64,000 bases of DNA, from positions 2,170,001 through 2,234,000 of the forward strand of contig CADCXD010000004.1 in NCBI GenBank assembly GCA_902806575.1. Direction: 5' to 3'. The notes under the pieces are model-generated. The model was not told where the DNA came from, did no database searches, and worked only from the letters and a program-made list of their open reading frames with translations. Origin of the DNA: Jackrogersella multiformis (lineage: Eukaryota > Ascomycota > Sordariomycetes > Xylariales > Hypoxylaceae). Both the position numbers and the translations under genes were made by a program. How positions within the stretch are numbered: the first letter of the stretch is position 1; each line of letters opens with the position of its first letter. Of the stretch, positions 21,054-33,963 are shown piece after piece.

Positions 21054-22823
21054 ATGAAGATCCCCCTTGTAGCCTTGGTACTAGCATGCTGTAATCTCTC
21101 TCATGGTGTGCTTGAAGTCTTCCAGGCCGCGCCACCTCCTCGGTCGACCTTCGATAAGCCGGCATGCCGTAATGTGCTTTTTGAGCATGATTTCGGCAAC
21201 AGTTACGAAGCGCCGTATGTCGGGGCTTATGCACCGCCTGGCGGTTGCAAGTTCACGACCGCCATCTTCAATTTGAGTGTCGTCTCAAGCGGACAGCAAT
21301 ATGATAGGCTCGCAACACTATGGCTCGGTGATATTGAGGTGTGGAGAACTTCCACTGCCATGCCGACTGAGTCCGGTATCCACTGGTCGTTTCAGAAGGA
21401 TATGACTATATGGCATACGATGTTGACACAGCACCAAAAGATCATCTTCGACCTCGGAAATCTGATCGATGGGGATAGGTACACTGGCTCTTTCAACGTC
21501 ACCATGGAGGCGCTATACTATGACGACTAGTATACTGCAGAGTTTCACCCCGCAGAATATATCTATCCTATATCGACGCTCTCATCATCAAGCAACACCA
21601 CTTCCCTATTCTCACTCCCGGGAGAAAGCGGGTCGGTCAACTTGGCCTTTCCAAGGAATGTTAAGCACGCGGTGGTTTCAATCATGGCCTCTGGCAACGG
21701 AGAAGAGGAGTTTTGGTTTACGAATGTGCCAACGGAGTATGTTAACACGTTTCCGAGTAACGAGGGATGGTTATACGGATACAGCCCGTTCCGTGAGGTG
21801 CAGTTACTTGTCGACGGCCAGCTTGCGGGCGTGTCTTGGCCCTTCCCTATCCTCTTCACCGGCGGCGTGGATCCGGGCGCGTGGCGACCCATAGTTGGTA
21901 TCGATGCATTTGAGCTACCGTCGTTCGAGATCGATATTACTCCTTGGTTAGGGCTTCTGACTGACGGACAAGCGCACACTTTCCAACTGCGTGTTGTGGG
22001 CTTTGATACTTATACGGAAGACGGGATAGGGCCCATAGGCGAGAACTGGTGGGTTACCGGGTCTGTCTTCGTCTGGGTTGACGATACAACGGAGCAAACA
22101 ACGACCCATAACTTCAAAAGTGAGGTGACGGCACCGTCTTTCAATTTCAACCCAACTATTGGTGCTGAGATGTTTGAGAACGGTACAGCTAAGAATACCT
22201 CGCTTTACTTTGCTTTAACTGCAACCCGGAATATAACGATTTCTTCGACAATGGCAAGTGGAGATAACACCCGTGAAGTAGTATGGGCACAGACTCTCTC
22301 GTTCTCCAATATCCAGAACATGACAGACCTGGCTTTTAACCAGTCTCTCGCCATGGTTACTTCGGGTAGTCACTTAGATTCGGCCTCGAATGTTCTCTCG
22401 CACTACACGTATCCCCTAAATCTTTTCAGCGCGTACGATGTAGCCAGTTCCGGAGCAACCACGAACCCCGGTTCCGTCTTCTGCATCGTCGACCGGAGCA
22501 AGCAAACGGATGGTATTTCTGGCCTGTCCTTTTTGACAGGGATATCCGCCAGCTCAGAGAGCTTGAGAACTAGACAGAATGTCACGTCCAATTATCATTG
22601 GAACAGGACAATTGTGGCGGGTACTAAAGGTCTGGACACTATGGACGGTGAAGTGTGGCTTTCATACACTGGCACAGCAGCAAGTAAGAGCGACGTAGTG
22701 TCCTATCATCGATACGCAAAGGAGAAGAATGATAGCATCTTGGTAGACGAGCAGGGCTGGGGACCAATATCAGTTCCAAGTACAAGACCACTTCCACTGG
22801 TAGATGGTGAGCCGGCAGTTTAG
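21054..22823 (+). pseudogene. PNGase A-like glycoamidase with in-frame stop
   Basis: One frame spans 21054-22823 (589 codons plus the final stop) and encodes a peptide N-glycanase A-type protein. It is interrupted by a single TAG at 21528-21530. Before the stop are a signal peptide (MKIPLVALVLACCNLSHG), a LEVFQAAPPP start typical of the family, EHDFGNSYEAPYVGAYAPP and TGSFNVTMEALYYDD. Directly after it the same frame resumes with YTAEFHPAEYIYPIS and continues with AFPRNVKHAVVSIMASGNGEEEFWFTNVP to the natural end. No frame-keeping intron of plausible size removes the TAG. PNGase A enzymes release N-glycans from glycoproteins in the secretory pathway or outside the cell. The rest is undamaged, so inactivation is recent, the base is a sequencing error, or the stop is read through. 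Confidence 0.85.
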
Positions 22824-23793
22824 GTATATAGGTCATTACCTAGATCAGCATGCCATCATAGTAACCGTTTCTAATCTATTTAAGAAGGAATGCTATTAGT
22901 AGCATAGTATTTGACCAAAAATCCTTCCCTAAATACGAACTGCTCCTCGATTCTGTAAAAATGGAATTAGAACAAGTTAGCAGGCTGAAGTTGGAATCCG
23001 TAACAGCGTAGGTAGGCTATACTATTCTCTCCACTATTCTCCCCTGACAAAAGAACCCAACTGTGCCCCTTTAAGACCCATAGGAACTCCATATAATTCC
23101 ATGAAGTGTATTCGCAACAAGAAGAAATAATTGGAGAATAGGTACCTATTATATCCCCAGTGGTAAGACTAGGGCTGAGGTACCTAGGTATCTAGGATGT
23201 ATTGTGGCGACGCCGATCATTTTAGGGCAAGTAGTTAAATAAACAAAAATACGATGCTTGGATCCGGATGTGCGCTGACATCCAATAGAGGCTCGAATGA
23301 AGGCACTGGGAACCCAGTCTGAGCCCCAACATAAGTATAAATTCCGAAAAGATCAAATGTACCTCGAAGCACCCGCCAAGAGTTCACACCGATCAGCCCG
23401 CTCTACCGCGCTGTAAGCTATCAGCGGCGCATCGTAAGTACGATTTCGGAAGCGATCTGACATATCCATCAGATTGGCTGTGCAAGGTGGGCCATTTAGG
23501 GCGGCCGACTATGTATGTCCTTCCCAATCCTGGATTAGGGGAAGGCGTTCTTGGACGCAAAGCCTGCTTGGGTGGACATACAGCGAGGCTGAATTCCGGG
23601 CTTCTTGCGATCGCCATAATTCGCTGGCCACCCCTCTTTTTTTCCGTCATGGATCGGCGTCGAAGATTGTTCTGTCATCTTTATCTTGATTATATAGAAG
23701 CCGTAACTATCTTCTAAATAATCAGGCGGTTATACCATCTAAAAAGTCTGCTCAATCCACCCGTCGATAACACTACCCCAGCAAGACGAAATC
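22824..23793. other. Intergenic spacer
   Basis: 970 bp with TACCTAGGTA at 23181. Short open frames at 23393-23717 exist on both strands but look non-coding. No RNA gene recognised. Confidence 0.4.
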
Positions 23794-24413
23794 ATGAACA
23801 TCCTCCTCGACCCCCGTGCCCCGAAGGGTGGTAGGGGACGCGGCGGCTTTAGAGGCGGCGGCGGCGGCGGCGGAGGAGGAGGAGGAGGGACCTCGCTACC
23901 GCTCTGGATGTCCCTCGTCATCGCCGCCAGCGTGATATGGGTGGCCATCTACTTCGGGCTCTTCTACTACTTCTTCCGAAAAGGTAACTAGTTTTCATAC
24001 ATATACCTACGAAACCCCCCTTCTCCCCTTAAACAAACCGCACCTCCCTACTCCCAACCTAACCTAGCTAACCCATCCCACCCGAAGAATACCTCCTCGT
24101 CGAGCCTTCCAAGCGCCGGCGTCTAGGGTTTCCCCTATTCGGACGCCTGGCGTGGAAAGCCTTCCGGTACGCGACGTTACTGCAAGTGGTCATCTGGGGA
24201 TGCCGGAAGTTAAGCGCCTGCCACAAGGCCGGCCGGGGCACCAAGAAAGTAGGCGGTACGTTCTATAGGAAGATTAACGAGGAGGAGAAGGGGATGAAGG
24301 AGAAAGGGGCGAGTGAGCCATTGGATATACCGGTTGCTCTGATACGCCGCGAGAGCCAGACTTCCGCGTTGAATTCTAGCTCTGGGGGACCGGTGAGAGA
24401 CAGGAGCAGCTAA
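23794..24413 (+). CDS. Glycine-rich single-pass membrane protein, unknown
   Basis: Two exons, join(23794..23983,24088..24413), encode 171 aa. The intron begins GTAACT and ends GAAG, with CTAACC-type branch sequences. The N-terminus (MNILLDPRAPKGGRGRGGF) leads into an uninterrupted run of 12 glycines coded by GGC/GGA repeats (about residues 21-32), which is prone to length change. One strong membrane segment follows (about 36-61: LPLWMSLVIAASVIWVAIYFG...). After the splice a basic cytosolic-type region runs EPSKRRRLGFPLFGRLAWKAF to KKVGGTFYRKINEEEKGMKE. The positive charges suggest the C-terminus stays in the cytosol. No named family is recognised; the protein may localise to mitochondria or ER, but nothing visible decides this. 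Confidence 0.7.
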
Positions 24414-24857
24414 TGGCTCGCCTGGCAGAATAATTTACCGGACGTATGAGTGGCCATGGATACTGAGAATCCCTAAGGTGGTATTTAATACGAATGCAGA
24501 AGATATCTTTAGACTAGGCCCGTTAAGAGTCCTGGTTCTGGGTTTAAAGGCAGCGCGGTAGGTATTCACGACAGAATTACATACAGAACTATACATTAAT
24601 CATTGGCCCTTCCACCCTGCTAGGCCTCGGTGACTCTTGTCGAATCTCACTACTCAGCTTTCATTTTGGCAAACTTCCAAACGTCCCACCAATTCGGCGC
24701 CTATACAAGTGAGGTATCTTCCGTATCAAAACAAAGAATCATTCATTTTGTGTCAATGTGTTTCGTCGCAAATTAGACCTGGGTTTAGGACTGGTTAGCT
24801 AGGTAATTTGCGGCCTGCAGGGTTGGTTAGTACTCCAGATCTACAATAAAGGAAAAA

Positions 24858-27800
24858 TCATCGTACCCGCTCGAGATTGTAATCATACTTCTCAAGTGCG
24901 TTCACTGCATCAGTCCTCGAGTAACCCATCCCGGTGAGATTTTTGACGATTGGGTCATCATGCTTCCCTTCGTCGCTCAATGCCCTCCCCGCAGTGCTTG
25001 GTCTACCTGAGCTGTGGCTTTGAACGGGACTTTTATTTTCATCACCGCTCTGCTTCGCGGGTGCATCGGTGGGGGAGTCCAAGCTGGCAAAGAGAGCCTC
25101 CCAGTCTTGGTTGTTCGACGCGCCGGCGTTAGAATTGTTAGTCATTGGAGCCGCACTGGCCGTCGCGCCCGAGGTAGACGAAACCGTACCGAAGTCGTAG
25201 CTGCTGTCAATTCCGAATGTGTTCGAAACATTAGTTGATTCGCTCTTGGGCTGGCTCGGCGGCGGACTGCTATCAAATACAGGGTTAAAATCATCAAGAT
25301 TGGATCTCGATAGGTTGGCAAACTCGTCATCTGCTGAACCCTCTTTAGCATCTTCGAGGTCAGCGAATTCATCCTCTAGATCATCAAAAGCGGCTTTGGA
25401 TGTGCCGGGAGCTGTGTTGGTGACTGTTGTTGGCGTGGGTGCGAAAGAATCACCGGCCCTCGATGTAGAAGAGAAAGAAGGGGAGGTTCTCGGTGGCTCA
25501 GGGAACCCTGATAAATCACTTAAACAGGTGTCAGTACAGCTAGGAGAGCACGTTAGGATAACGTGTTGGAAAAAAAGGTCCTACTTTGATAGGTGGGACG
25601 AATGCGACACCGTGGCCCCAAGTTCTGGGCCTTCAGTCCCGGCGGCACTAGTTTTTGACGCCGCTGGAGAAGCTGGAGCTTGATGGAGCTCCTTGGGTTC
25701 AGTTCTCCTGTCAGCCGGGGACGCGGGCGCAAAGTCATCATCGAACCGGTTGCCCTCGCTGGCAGAGTCCGACTCGTCATCTCGTTCTAGCTCGGAGATA
25801 GGAGGGAACTCTGAGTTGAAGGTGGAGAATGCATTAGAACTGTCCTTCGTAGATTTGTCCTGGGTCTTACTTGAAGAGCCGGCCATACTGGCAAAGGCAG
25901 AGTCGAAATCCACCTTCGCATTGCCCGTGTCTTTCAAGTTTCCGAACAGATCGCTGTCCCTATTACCGGCGTACGGCGTGGTCGGAGCAGGTGCTGTTGG
26001 GGTCTCGTCTGGGAACGAGCCAGGGATAGAACCTTCGTGGGAGGATTTTGGTCTGTCTTCGCTCTGTGGAGTCCACTTTTGGTTGGTGTCAGATGTTGAC
26101 GCCAAGCTCTGACCAGTAGACATTGACTCCATCGGAGCCGGGGTGGAAGTAGAAGGGGTTGCGGTGTATTCACCAGCTCTGCTAACAGGAGGCGAAGCTT
26201 GGCGTGAGTGGGATACCATCTCAGAAGCCTCACCAAATGGTGTGAAGCTCGGGCTAGGCTGTCGTGGTTCCGTCGGCACCTGGGGTTCGGCTGTTAAAGT
26301 GGCCTGGCGACTCACAGTTGGTGTGGAACTATTCGGAGTGGCAAAAGATCCGATACTATTTGTTGAGTTGCCAGTGTCTTGGTGCTTGAACGTAGTCCCC
26401 GGGGCTGGCGATGTGCTGTCTCCCCCAAAGTCACCAAATATGTCGTTGAACGACTTCTCTCCATATGGTTTAACGGGAGGCGAACTAAAGGCACCCATTA
26501 TGTCCGTACTCCCCGTTCGCCTAAAAAAAGGGTTGTTCGCACTAGCGGTTGACGGTGCCGGACTCACCACCTGAGCAGAGGTAGCAACTGGAGAGCCAGT
26601 GTTGATCTGACGAGAAAGCTCTCCGTTGCTCTTGGTGAGATCCTCAGCCTCAGCCTTGAATTTATCACGTTCGCCTTCAGTTGTAGAGAGTTGCTTCTTG
26701 TTGATAGCTACCATCCCTTTTTGCTGCCGAGCTTCGGACTTAAGCTTTTCGATTTGTGGTTTCAGTTGAGCAATCTCGGTGTTAACGGAGCTGATACGTT
26801 GCTTAAGACTCGCGTTCTCTTGCTGGTCGGCCTGGAGAGCTTGCGAAATTTGGTGGTGCTGACTCTGTAGGTCTTTGTAGGTGCCATCAATTGTGATCAG
26901 CTCATTGGTGAGCTTCTTTGTATCTTCACGTATGTTTCTGAGCTGTTCCTCTAGAGTTCGGACGTCTTGGGCTTCCTTCTCATACAAGGCACGTAGTTGA
27001 GATAAGCGTTGCTCGAAGTTTTTCTTCTGCTCGCTCGCATGGTTGATCTCAACCTGTGTAGAGCTACGCTGCCCCTGAACTTGTTGCATCTGTTTCGATA
27101 AAGAGCCGACCTGATTCGACAAGTTTGCCAACTCAGCCGTTTCACTCGTCAATTTTTTACTGATTTCCGGGTCATTATCACCAAGAAGATCATCCATAGC
27201 AGAGACAGGAGGCATGGGCCCTCGTTGAGCCTGAGCCGAGCTAGCCGAACCTCCGGTGTCATGTGAGGCCAATGTTTTACCGAAGGAAGAAGACGGAATG
27301 AATGGCTTGAAGGTATTGGCGGTAGGAGAAGTCCGAATCGGCGAAGTGGGCGGGCCACCAGCAAATGGGTCTCTCGCTGCCGAGCCTCCTGTTGATACTG
27401 GAACTTGTGGCGTCGTAGGGCTGGGCAAAGCGTCGAGACCGAATAGGTCGTCAATGGCAGATTTTGGCTGAGGTGGCGGCGGCGGCGGCGATGGAGCTGG
27501 GGCATCAAATGGCGACGGGCCGACGGGAGGACGAGTTTGGGTTCGCAAAGACGGGGGGATGAGATTCTGCGGGAGTGAAACGGGCAGTGGGATATCCCGC
27601 CTGGTCCGCTGTTGACGAATAAGATACATGGCGACTGCGAAAGTGTCCTTGGTCAACCGGCCTTCCGAGTTAATATCCGAGAGATCCCAGACCTGGGCTA
27701 AAGCATCCTCGGGCAAGCCGGATCTACTCAAGAAGGGGACGGCTTCCTCTCCTGTAATGAAGCCTTTGTTTGTCTTGTCCAGGTCGGCATAGAGCTGATC

Positions 27801-28922
27801 GAATCTTAACTTCTCAGCAGGTGTGACAAGCCAATCACCTCCCGTCACCTGAGGAGGTACGCCAGTAGCCTGGGGACCCAACGGGGGACCTAACGGTGGT
27901 CTTCCTAGTGGGCTGGTTGTTCGGACTTGTGCTTGCCCACTTAACTGTCGTGGTATAGCAGATATGGGCGGACCGGTAGGGGCAGGACTCTGTCTCGGTG
28001 CCGGGACGCGTCGCGTAGCGGCTTCATAAAGCGCGGCAGGGAGGATAGTCGGGAGGCCCCTCAAAGCACCGGATTTCATAGAAGTGAGGAGATGCATTGC
28101 AATGACAAATTCAGTCAAGACAAGGGCGCCTCTCTGCTCTGTATCGGCAAGTTGCCAGATTCGTCCGAGCACTTCGTTAGGTAGCCCTGACTTCTCGAAT
28201 ATGCTCTTGGCCTGATCGCCGGGCAGTATGCCGCCATTCTGTAGATTCTGCTTCTCGAATACGATGGTGTACTGGGCAACCTTCTCGGGCGACAGCGGCG
28301 GTATTCGAAGGGGCCCGCTACCGGTTCCCTGTGCCTGTAGCGGTGGATGAGCAGGTGGTACATTAGCGGTGATATTGATGCCATCGAACTGTGGCAGAGG
28401 ACCTTGGCGCATAGCCATTTCGGGGGATGGTTCGCGTCCTGCTTGAGCATGGCCAATAAGTCGTAAGACAAGCCCGAAGCCAACAGGTGTCAAAAAGCCG
28501 CGGTTCTCATTGTCTGCTATTTGCCAGATCTGCCGGAGTCGAGGATTAATCAGCATCTCTCTATGTAGTTATGTCATCCTTCGGCGTGGAAATATGGCGA
28601 CCTACCTCACCGAGAACACGAGAGTCGAGACGAGTTTTCTCGAAGAACTTGACAGCTACATCACCCGTTACGATACCGGCACTTTCGGTGTCTGCTTCTC
28701 GAAATAGTTGGCCGTATACTCGCTTCTCTTCTGGGCTCAGGATGAGCGTCGGCGCAGCTGTGAAGGGATGGTCAGCGGATACTATCGAACATACACATAT
28801 AAACTAATCAAAGGCTCGACGACATATGGATGCCTAGTGACTAAAGACTAGTGACGAGTGTTGATATTTTTGGATAAAAGTAATCATGACTTACCGGCGT
28901 CAACGCTGGATTCGGCAGACAT
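24858..28922 (-). CDS. EDE1: EH-domain/UBA endocytic scaffold (Ede1/Eps15-like)
   Basis: Four exons, complement(join(24858..25539,25585..28529,28606..28757,28895..28922)), encode about 1268 aa. Ede1 is the early scaffold of clathrin-mediated endocytosis at the plasma membrane. Three EH domains are visible: LSPEEKRVYGQLFREADTES...VLGE|IWQIADNENRGFLT, LSPEKVAQYTIVFEKQNL...IWQLADTEQRGAL, and TPAEKLRFDQLYADLDKTNKG...VWDLSDINSEGRLT. A Pro-rich linker, a long coiled coil (from about EISKKLTSETAELANLSNQV) and an S/T/P-rich region with NPF and DPF-type motifs follow. The C-terminus is a UBA domain (PIVKNLTGMGYSRTDAVNALEKYDYNLERVR is contiguous in the frame). The last intron has two in-frame acceptors 21 nt apart (exon start 25539 or 25518). 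Exon 1 encodes only nine residues plus one base. Confidence 0.93.
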
Positions 28923-30430
28923 TATTGCGCAGCCGAGCTCACCAGGCTTCGATTTCTAAGACAGAGCTCGGCGAGCGAAGATGTCGGGGTATGTTTCGGG
29001 TGCAACAAAAACAACAACGAGAAAAGAAAGAAAAAAGATCAATTGACAATAGGACTGCCAATAAAACAAGAAGCTAAGTACTTTAGAGCTTCGGCGACAA
29101 GATGCCGTCTGGGTTGCTTTCCGGTTTTTTGGCCGTGTATGGCGAAAAAGATAGGATGGGATACCTAAGGTAGGTAAGGTGGGAAGATGTTTTTGGTGTT
29201 GGTCGTCTCCAACTTCTCTTTTGGTAAGGAGGCTGGAGTCTGAGTCTAAAGTTAAACTGCCTAGGTATTCCTAGGTAGGTACCTCCTAGTAGAAGTTTCT
29301 GTCAAACTGTACTATGTATACAGGGTAACCTTGAATATTCCCCCCTACCTACCTGCCTACCTAGGTACCTTACCTAGGTACCTTAAGATGATTCTTCGGG
29401 GTAGCCTACGTAAACGGTGCCACTTTTCTCCCCTAGCTCCCTCCCTTTTTACATCCATACATCCATATCAGCATATGTACCTACCTCTTAGGCACCCCGA
29501 TTATCATGTTCCGTGATCCCGGTACTCTTGGGTACACTTAAGTACATACATTATGTATGTACATGTAGAGACCTTTTTTTAACCCGATTACCATTATTAA
29601 TACCTGCCGAGGTAGGTATTTCCATATATATATATATATATATAGTATTCTCCTTCATATATATTTCTTAATGCTTACTATGCATTCTTGAAAATGTATG
29701 CCTAGGGGTAGGTATACTGTAATCACCGCCGTTTCTTCTCTTCACCTTTCCACTTTCAACTTCCTACGACGTAACAGCGACCTTCCTTCGATGAGTCAAC
29801 GAGAGCTCCAAAAACGTCTTTGCCAGTCACGAATGCCGCGGCACCCCGATTTGGGATCGTCATTTTTAGGGGACAGGCAGCTATGCACGTCGCTGCGAGC
29901 TGCAATCGAGAATGAAGCCACAATTGGCCCACGGCTGGTTCAACCGCGCATAGCGTCAATGGTAATCATCGAATGAAGTGAGATTGGTGGTCTGTATTTC
30001 GACTATTGGCCCAGAGTCTGTCACACTGCATAGATGCTACCATGGGACACGAAAGCGAAGTTGCAGGAATGGTGAAATAGCAAACTACGACGGGATATCT
30101 TTCTTATTTTTGACAGACGACTATGTAGGATCCTTAAGAATACCAGAGTGAACTCATGCTATTAAAAGTTGTAGGACGGATGTACAAAGTGATATACTAA
30201 TCTTGCTACCAGGCATAGTCACAGTCGAATCAAAATTTCCCCTGCTGCTTTTCCACTAGTCTCACGGACAGGTCCACGTTTCTCTGGCGACTTGGGCAAA
30301 ACTAACACATCTCGATACGTCTTTAGTATAAACAGGGTGCTATCGCGGTAGGTCTGAATCGCACGCGACGGCGGGTGTGTGAAATATTAAATGCCCTTTG
30401 CCGTGACACGTAGCACGAGTGATCTCAAAC
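28923..30430. other. Intergenic spacer
   Basis: 1.5 kb between EDE1 (its promoter side) and the 3' end of alpha-tubulin. It has TACCTAGGTA at 29358 and 29371 with neighbouring ACCTACCTGCC runs, and a perfect (TA)n microsatellite near 29623-29643. The frame at 29698-29976 is not convincing as a gene. Confidence 0.4.
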
Positions 30431-32210
30431 TTAGTACTCAGCCTCAGCATCTCCCTCAGCCTCTAGGGAATCGGTGGCAACCTCTTCGTAGTCACGTTCC
30501 AACGCAGCCAAATCCTCGCGAGCCTCCGAAAATTCACCTTCCTCCATACCCTCGCCAACGTACCAATGAACGAAAGCGCGCTTGGAATACATAAGATCGA
30601 ATTTGGAAGACAGAGCAGACCAAGCCTCGGCAATAGCTGTCGTGTTCGAAAGCATGCAGACGGCGCGGTTGACCTTGGCCAAATCACCGTTGGGGACGAA
30701 CTGAGGAGCTTGGAAGCAGATACCAAGCTTGAATCCAGTTGGGCACCAATCGACGAATTGGATCGTGCGCTTGGTCTTGAGAGTGGCGACAGCCGCGTGG
30801 GCGTCTTTAGGAACGACATCACCTCGGTACAGCAGGCATGTTGCCATGTACTTTCCGTGACGGGGGTCGCACTTGACCATCTGGTTGTATGGCTCGAAGC
30901 AGGACATGGTCATCTCCTGAACCGAGTTTGCCTCGTGAGCGGCCTTGGCAGCCGAAACGACTGGCGCGTAGGCGACAAGAGGGAAGTGGATACGAGGATA
31001 CGGCACCAGATTAGTCTGGAACTCGTTAAGGTCGACGTTAAGAGAACCATCGAATCGGAGAGAGGCGGTGATAGAAGACACAACTATTCGATATAAGCTA
31101 CTGGCGAATGGACATCACCTGACTCGTACATACCTTGCGCGATCAAGCGGTTCAGGTTCTCGTAGTTAGGGCGTTCTAGGCCGAGATTTCGGCGGCAGAT
31201 GTCGTAGATGGCCTCATTGTCGACCATGAACGAGCAGTCGGAGTGCTCGAGGGTAGTGTGTGTAGTAAGGATAGAGTTGTACGGCTCGACGACCGACGTA
31301 GCGGTTTGAGGAGCCGGGTAGACACAGAACTCCAGCTTGCTCTTCTTACCATAGTCGACGGAAAGACGTTCCATCAACAACGCACCGAATCCAGAACCGG
31401 TACCACCGCCGAAGGAGTGGAAGACCAGGAAACCTTGGAGACCGGCACAGCTGTCGGCAACACGTCGCACTCTGTCCAAAACCTGGTCGATGAGCTCCTT
31501 ACCCACGGTGTAGTGACCACGAGCATAGTTGTTGGACGCATCCTCCTTGCCAGTGATCATCTGCTCGGGGTGGAAAAGACTGCGGTAGGTACCAGTGCGG
31601 ACCTCGTCGACGACATTCGGCTCGAGATCGCAGTAGATAGTGCGAGGAACATACTTGCCCTGGCCTGTTGAATCCGAGTAGTTAGAGCGTCATCCACTCA
31701 AGAAGAAATAAGATACACTGAGCCATGCTTACCAGTCTCGGAGAAGAAGGTGCTGAATCCCTGATCAGGGTCCGCAAGCTTGCGCTCTTCGGTCAGGTAT
31801 CCATCAGGCTATGCGATAAGGATGTGTCAGTAAAGTTCCGCCATCAAAGAGTCTCGAAGCGACTTACCTGGATGCCATGCTCGAGACAGTAAAGCTGTAA
31901 AGGTTATGTTTAGCTTTCATCCCAAATCATGATCGTGACACGGAGTTGCCTCGATCTAGATCGAATGGCATATATACGATGCCGACGACGACATCCTATA
32001 GAGATAAGATACTTACCTCCCAGCAAGAATTGGCCATTTGACAGCCCGCCTGGCCGACTGTAAACAGATGATACGTTAGTATGGGGCATCATCATCATAG
32101 TTTGGACATCATATGTGTTTGTGGTATGAGACATGGATCATGCGGTGAAGGAAGACGCGTGCATCGAGGATAATAAAAAACGTACCATTGATGCTAATGA
32201 TCTCGCGCAT
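30431..32210 (-). CDS. Alpha-tubulin
   Basis: Six exons, complement(join(30431..31083,31134..31664,31733..31808,31868..31894,32017..32057,32186..32210)), encode exactly 450 aa, the normal alpha-tubulin length. Microtubule building block that pairs with beta-tubulin. The start MREIISIN|VGQAGCQMANSCWE|LYCLEHGIQ is spread over three tiny exons (25, 41 and 27 nt). The GTP-binding loop GGGTGSG is present. KRTIQFVDWCPTGFKLGI and NGDLAKVNRAVCMLSNTTAIAEAW identify alpha rather than beta. The acidic tail ends in Tyr (EGDAEAEY), the detyrosinatable type. The intron-dense 5' end is usual for fungal tubulins. The 648-bp upstream gap is a divergent promoter shared with PGA1. Confidence 0.97.
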
Positions 32211-32858
32211 CTTGAAGGCAGATACAATGGAAAAATATGTAGTAAGGGAGAACCAAGAGGACAGGAGAACAAGAATCGGGGAGCAGGCAGGTCGAAAGCA
32301 AGTCCCGTTGTCAGGTTGTCAGGTTGGCAGGATGGCAGGATATTTGAGTGAATGAATGAAATGTAGGAATTGAAATTAAAGTCGAAAGGAGTTCTCTATT
32401 GATGATTTTGGACCCGTCGTTTTTACCCAAGTCCAATACTTTAGTACCACTAAAGCTAAAAGTTGAAGTGGGGGCGGATTAAAAATTCATCCCCTGGTTG
32501 GGCAAGAGCTTTTGTTGACATGAGGGTTGCCTAGATTGGGACTCGGCGCTGCTCGGGAAGGCACACAGACCACCCGTGGACCTGATTCTTTTTCAAACAA
32601 AATGCAGGGACACTGGGAGAGAAATTGCTTGTCAACGCTTGTCAATTCGTGGGTGACAACCTTACCTTGGGAATTGGAAGGCCCCAATTGTCCAATACCT
32701 AGGTACAGTTCCGTACTAGGTAGGCACTATCGTAAAATAATAAATCCGATCATTATTAATACCTACCTACCTCCTACCCAGGTACCTAGATAGCTAAGTA
32801 ATTGAAATCAAACTATTTAATTACCTATTACCGCTAGGCACCGAAAGAAATTACCATA
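32211..32858. other. Divergent promoter between alpha-tubulin and PGA1
   Basis: 648 bp separating two start codons on opposite strands. It contains CCTAGGTA-type motifs (about 32697-32710 and 32779-32788) and no recognisable gene. Tubulin leader sequence occupies the left side. Confidence 0.45.
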
Positions 32859-33649
32859 ATGTTAATTCACCTGACTCCTATAATCTTCGGGCTGATTGCT
32901 ACGGTGTGTGCAAACACCGAAAAAGCCATTTTCCTTGGTCCACCAGCGGTCAACATCCCCTCCGCGCATCCGACCCTTGAAGACTTGCATGTCGATACCC
33001 TCACCCCTATTGACTGGGCCATACGAACACATCTAGATGCGCAATTTCCTAACTTTTCGTCACCCAACGGTAAAGCCACTTGGCTTATCCTTGATGAACT
33101 TACTGAAGGTCAACGTTATGAAGTGAGAGTGTGTTGGGCTGCAACTGTAAGCCAAAATCTTGTGATGTTTTGTTTGTTTCGCCGTATTTAGAGTAAAAAA
33201 GGAGGCTTACTAGTTCATAGCAACCTACGCAATTCAAGATCAACACTTATGAGCTGCAGACTGTCTTCGAGACTCCTGAACTAATATCCGAGCTTTCGGA
33301 GTATTCATGGTCTCGTCAGTCTCTTGGAGATGATCACGGGTCTCAATCTAAGTCGGGCAGAAGCATTGGAGCCCCGAATTCTGAGAGAGAGGCATCAGTT
33401 CTCTTTCTCCAAATTCTGGCATCGGCAGACTATTATACCATGAATAAAACGCTGATGAATGTTGTCCCGCCTGTCCACGTGGATATTATCCTCGACCCCT
33501 TTATCCTTGGCGTACTACCCCGATCACTGTTACCAACTGTGGGTTACATTATCGCGGTAGCAGTCGCGTCTTGGTTTATCGCGCGACATATCTCAATATG
33601 GATTCGTAACTTGGGAGCAGAAGCAAAGCTCCAGAAGAAGATTCAGTGA
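32859..33649 (+). CDS. PGA1: GPI-mannosyltransferase II co-activator (Pga1)
   Basis: Two exons, join(32859..33146,33221..33649), encode 238 aa. Pga1 partners Gpi18 in the ER membrane to add the second mannose of GPI anchors. An N-terminal signal segment (MLIHLTPIIFGLIATVCA) leads a luminal domain. EGQRYEVRVCWAAT is joined by the splice to QPTQFKINTYEL, a diagnostic Pga1 block. ASVLFLQILASADYYTMNKTL and NVVPPVHVDIILDPFILGVLP follow. One C-terminal membrane helix (YIIAVAVASWFIARHI) ends in a short basic tail ending in KKIQ. Length and topology fit the family. It is convergent with the WW-domain gene, 314 bp apart. Confidence 0.9.
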
Positions 33650-33963
33650 AATGGTGGAAATGCTTTCTTCACTGCTTCCTATATTTGCCTCCTAAATCCA
33701 AACGAGAATATCACCGAATCCCAGCTGTCATAACTCGTAATCCGTATTCACCAAAGCTCCCCAAACGACCCCTGAGGGGAGTGCAATTGCGGCATTGTCT
33801 TCATCTTATCCATAACTCAACCTATGCTTTAAACTATCACTCATCGAGTCTCTTAGCAACTGAATATGGTGGAAATGCTAGAAAACGAGAGGACATAAAC
33901 TCCGTGGTCTATTTTATGTCTGAAAATTCGCCAGTATCAATGGTAGCTCACAAGGTTGAACTA

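Noticed and set aside
21478..21540. Intron that would remove the PNGase A stop codon
   Set aside because: Tested donors at 21479 and 21499 with acceptors ending at 21530 and 21540: each either breaks the downstream frame or gives a 33-nt intron, too short for this genome.
29340..29385. Regularly spaced CCTAGG/ACCTACC units that might suggest a CRISPR-like array
   Set aside because: Units are short palindromes without unique spacers, and the organism is a fungus; simple dispersed repeats explain them.
30566..31671. Plus-strand open frames of 176 and 142 codons across alpha-tubulin
   Set aside because: Antisense to highly biased tubulin codons; no independent support.
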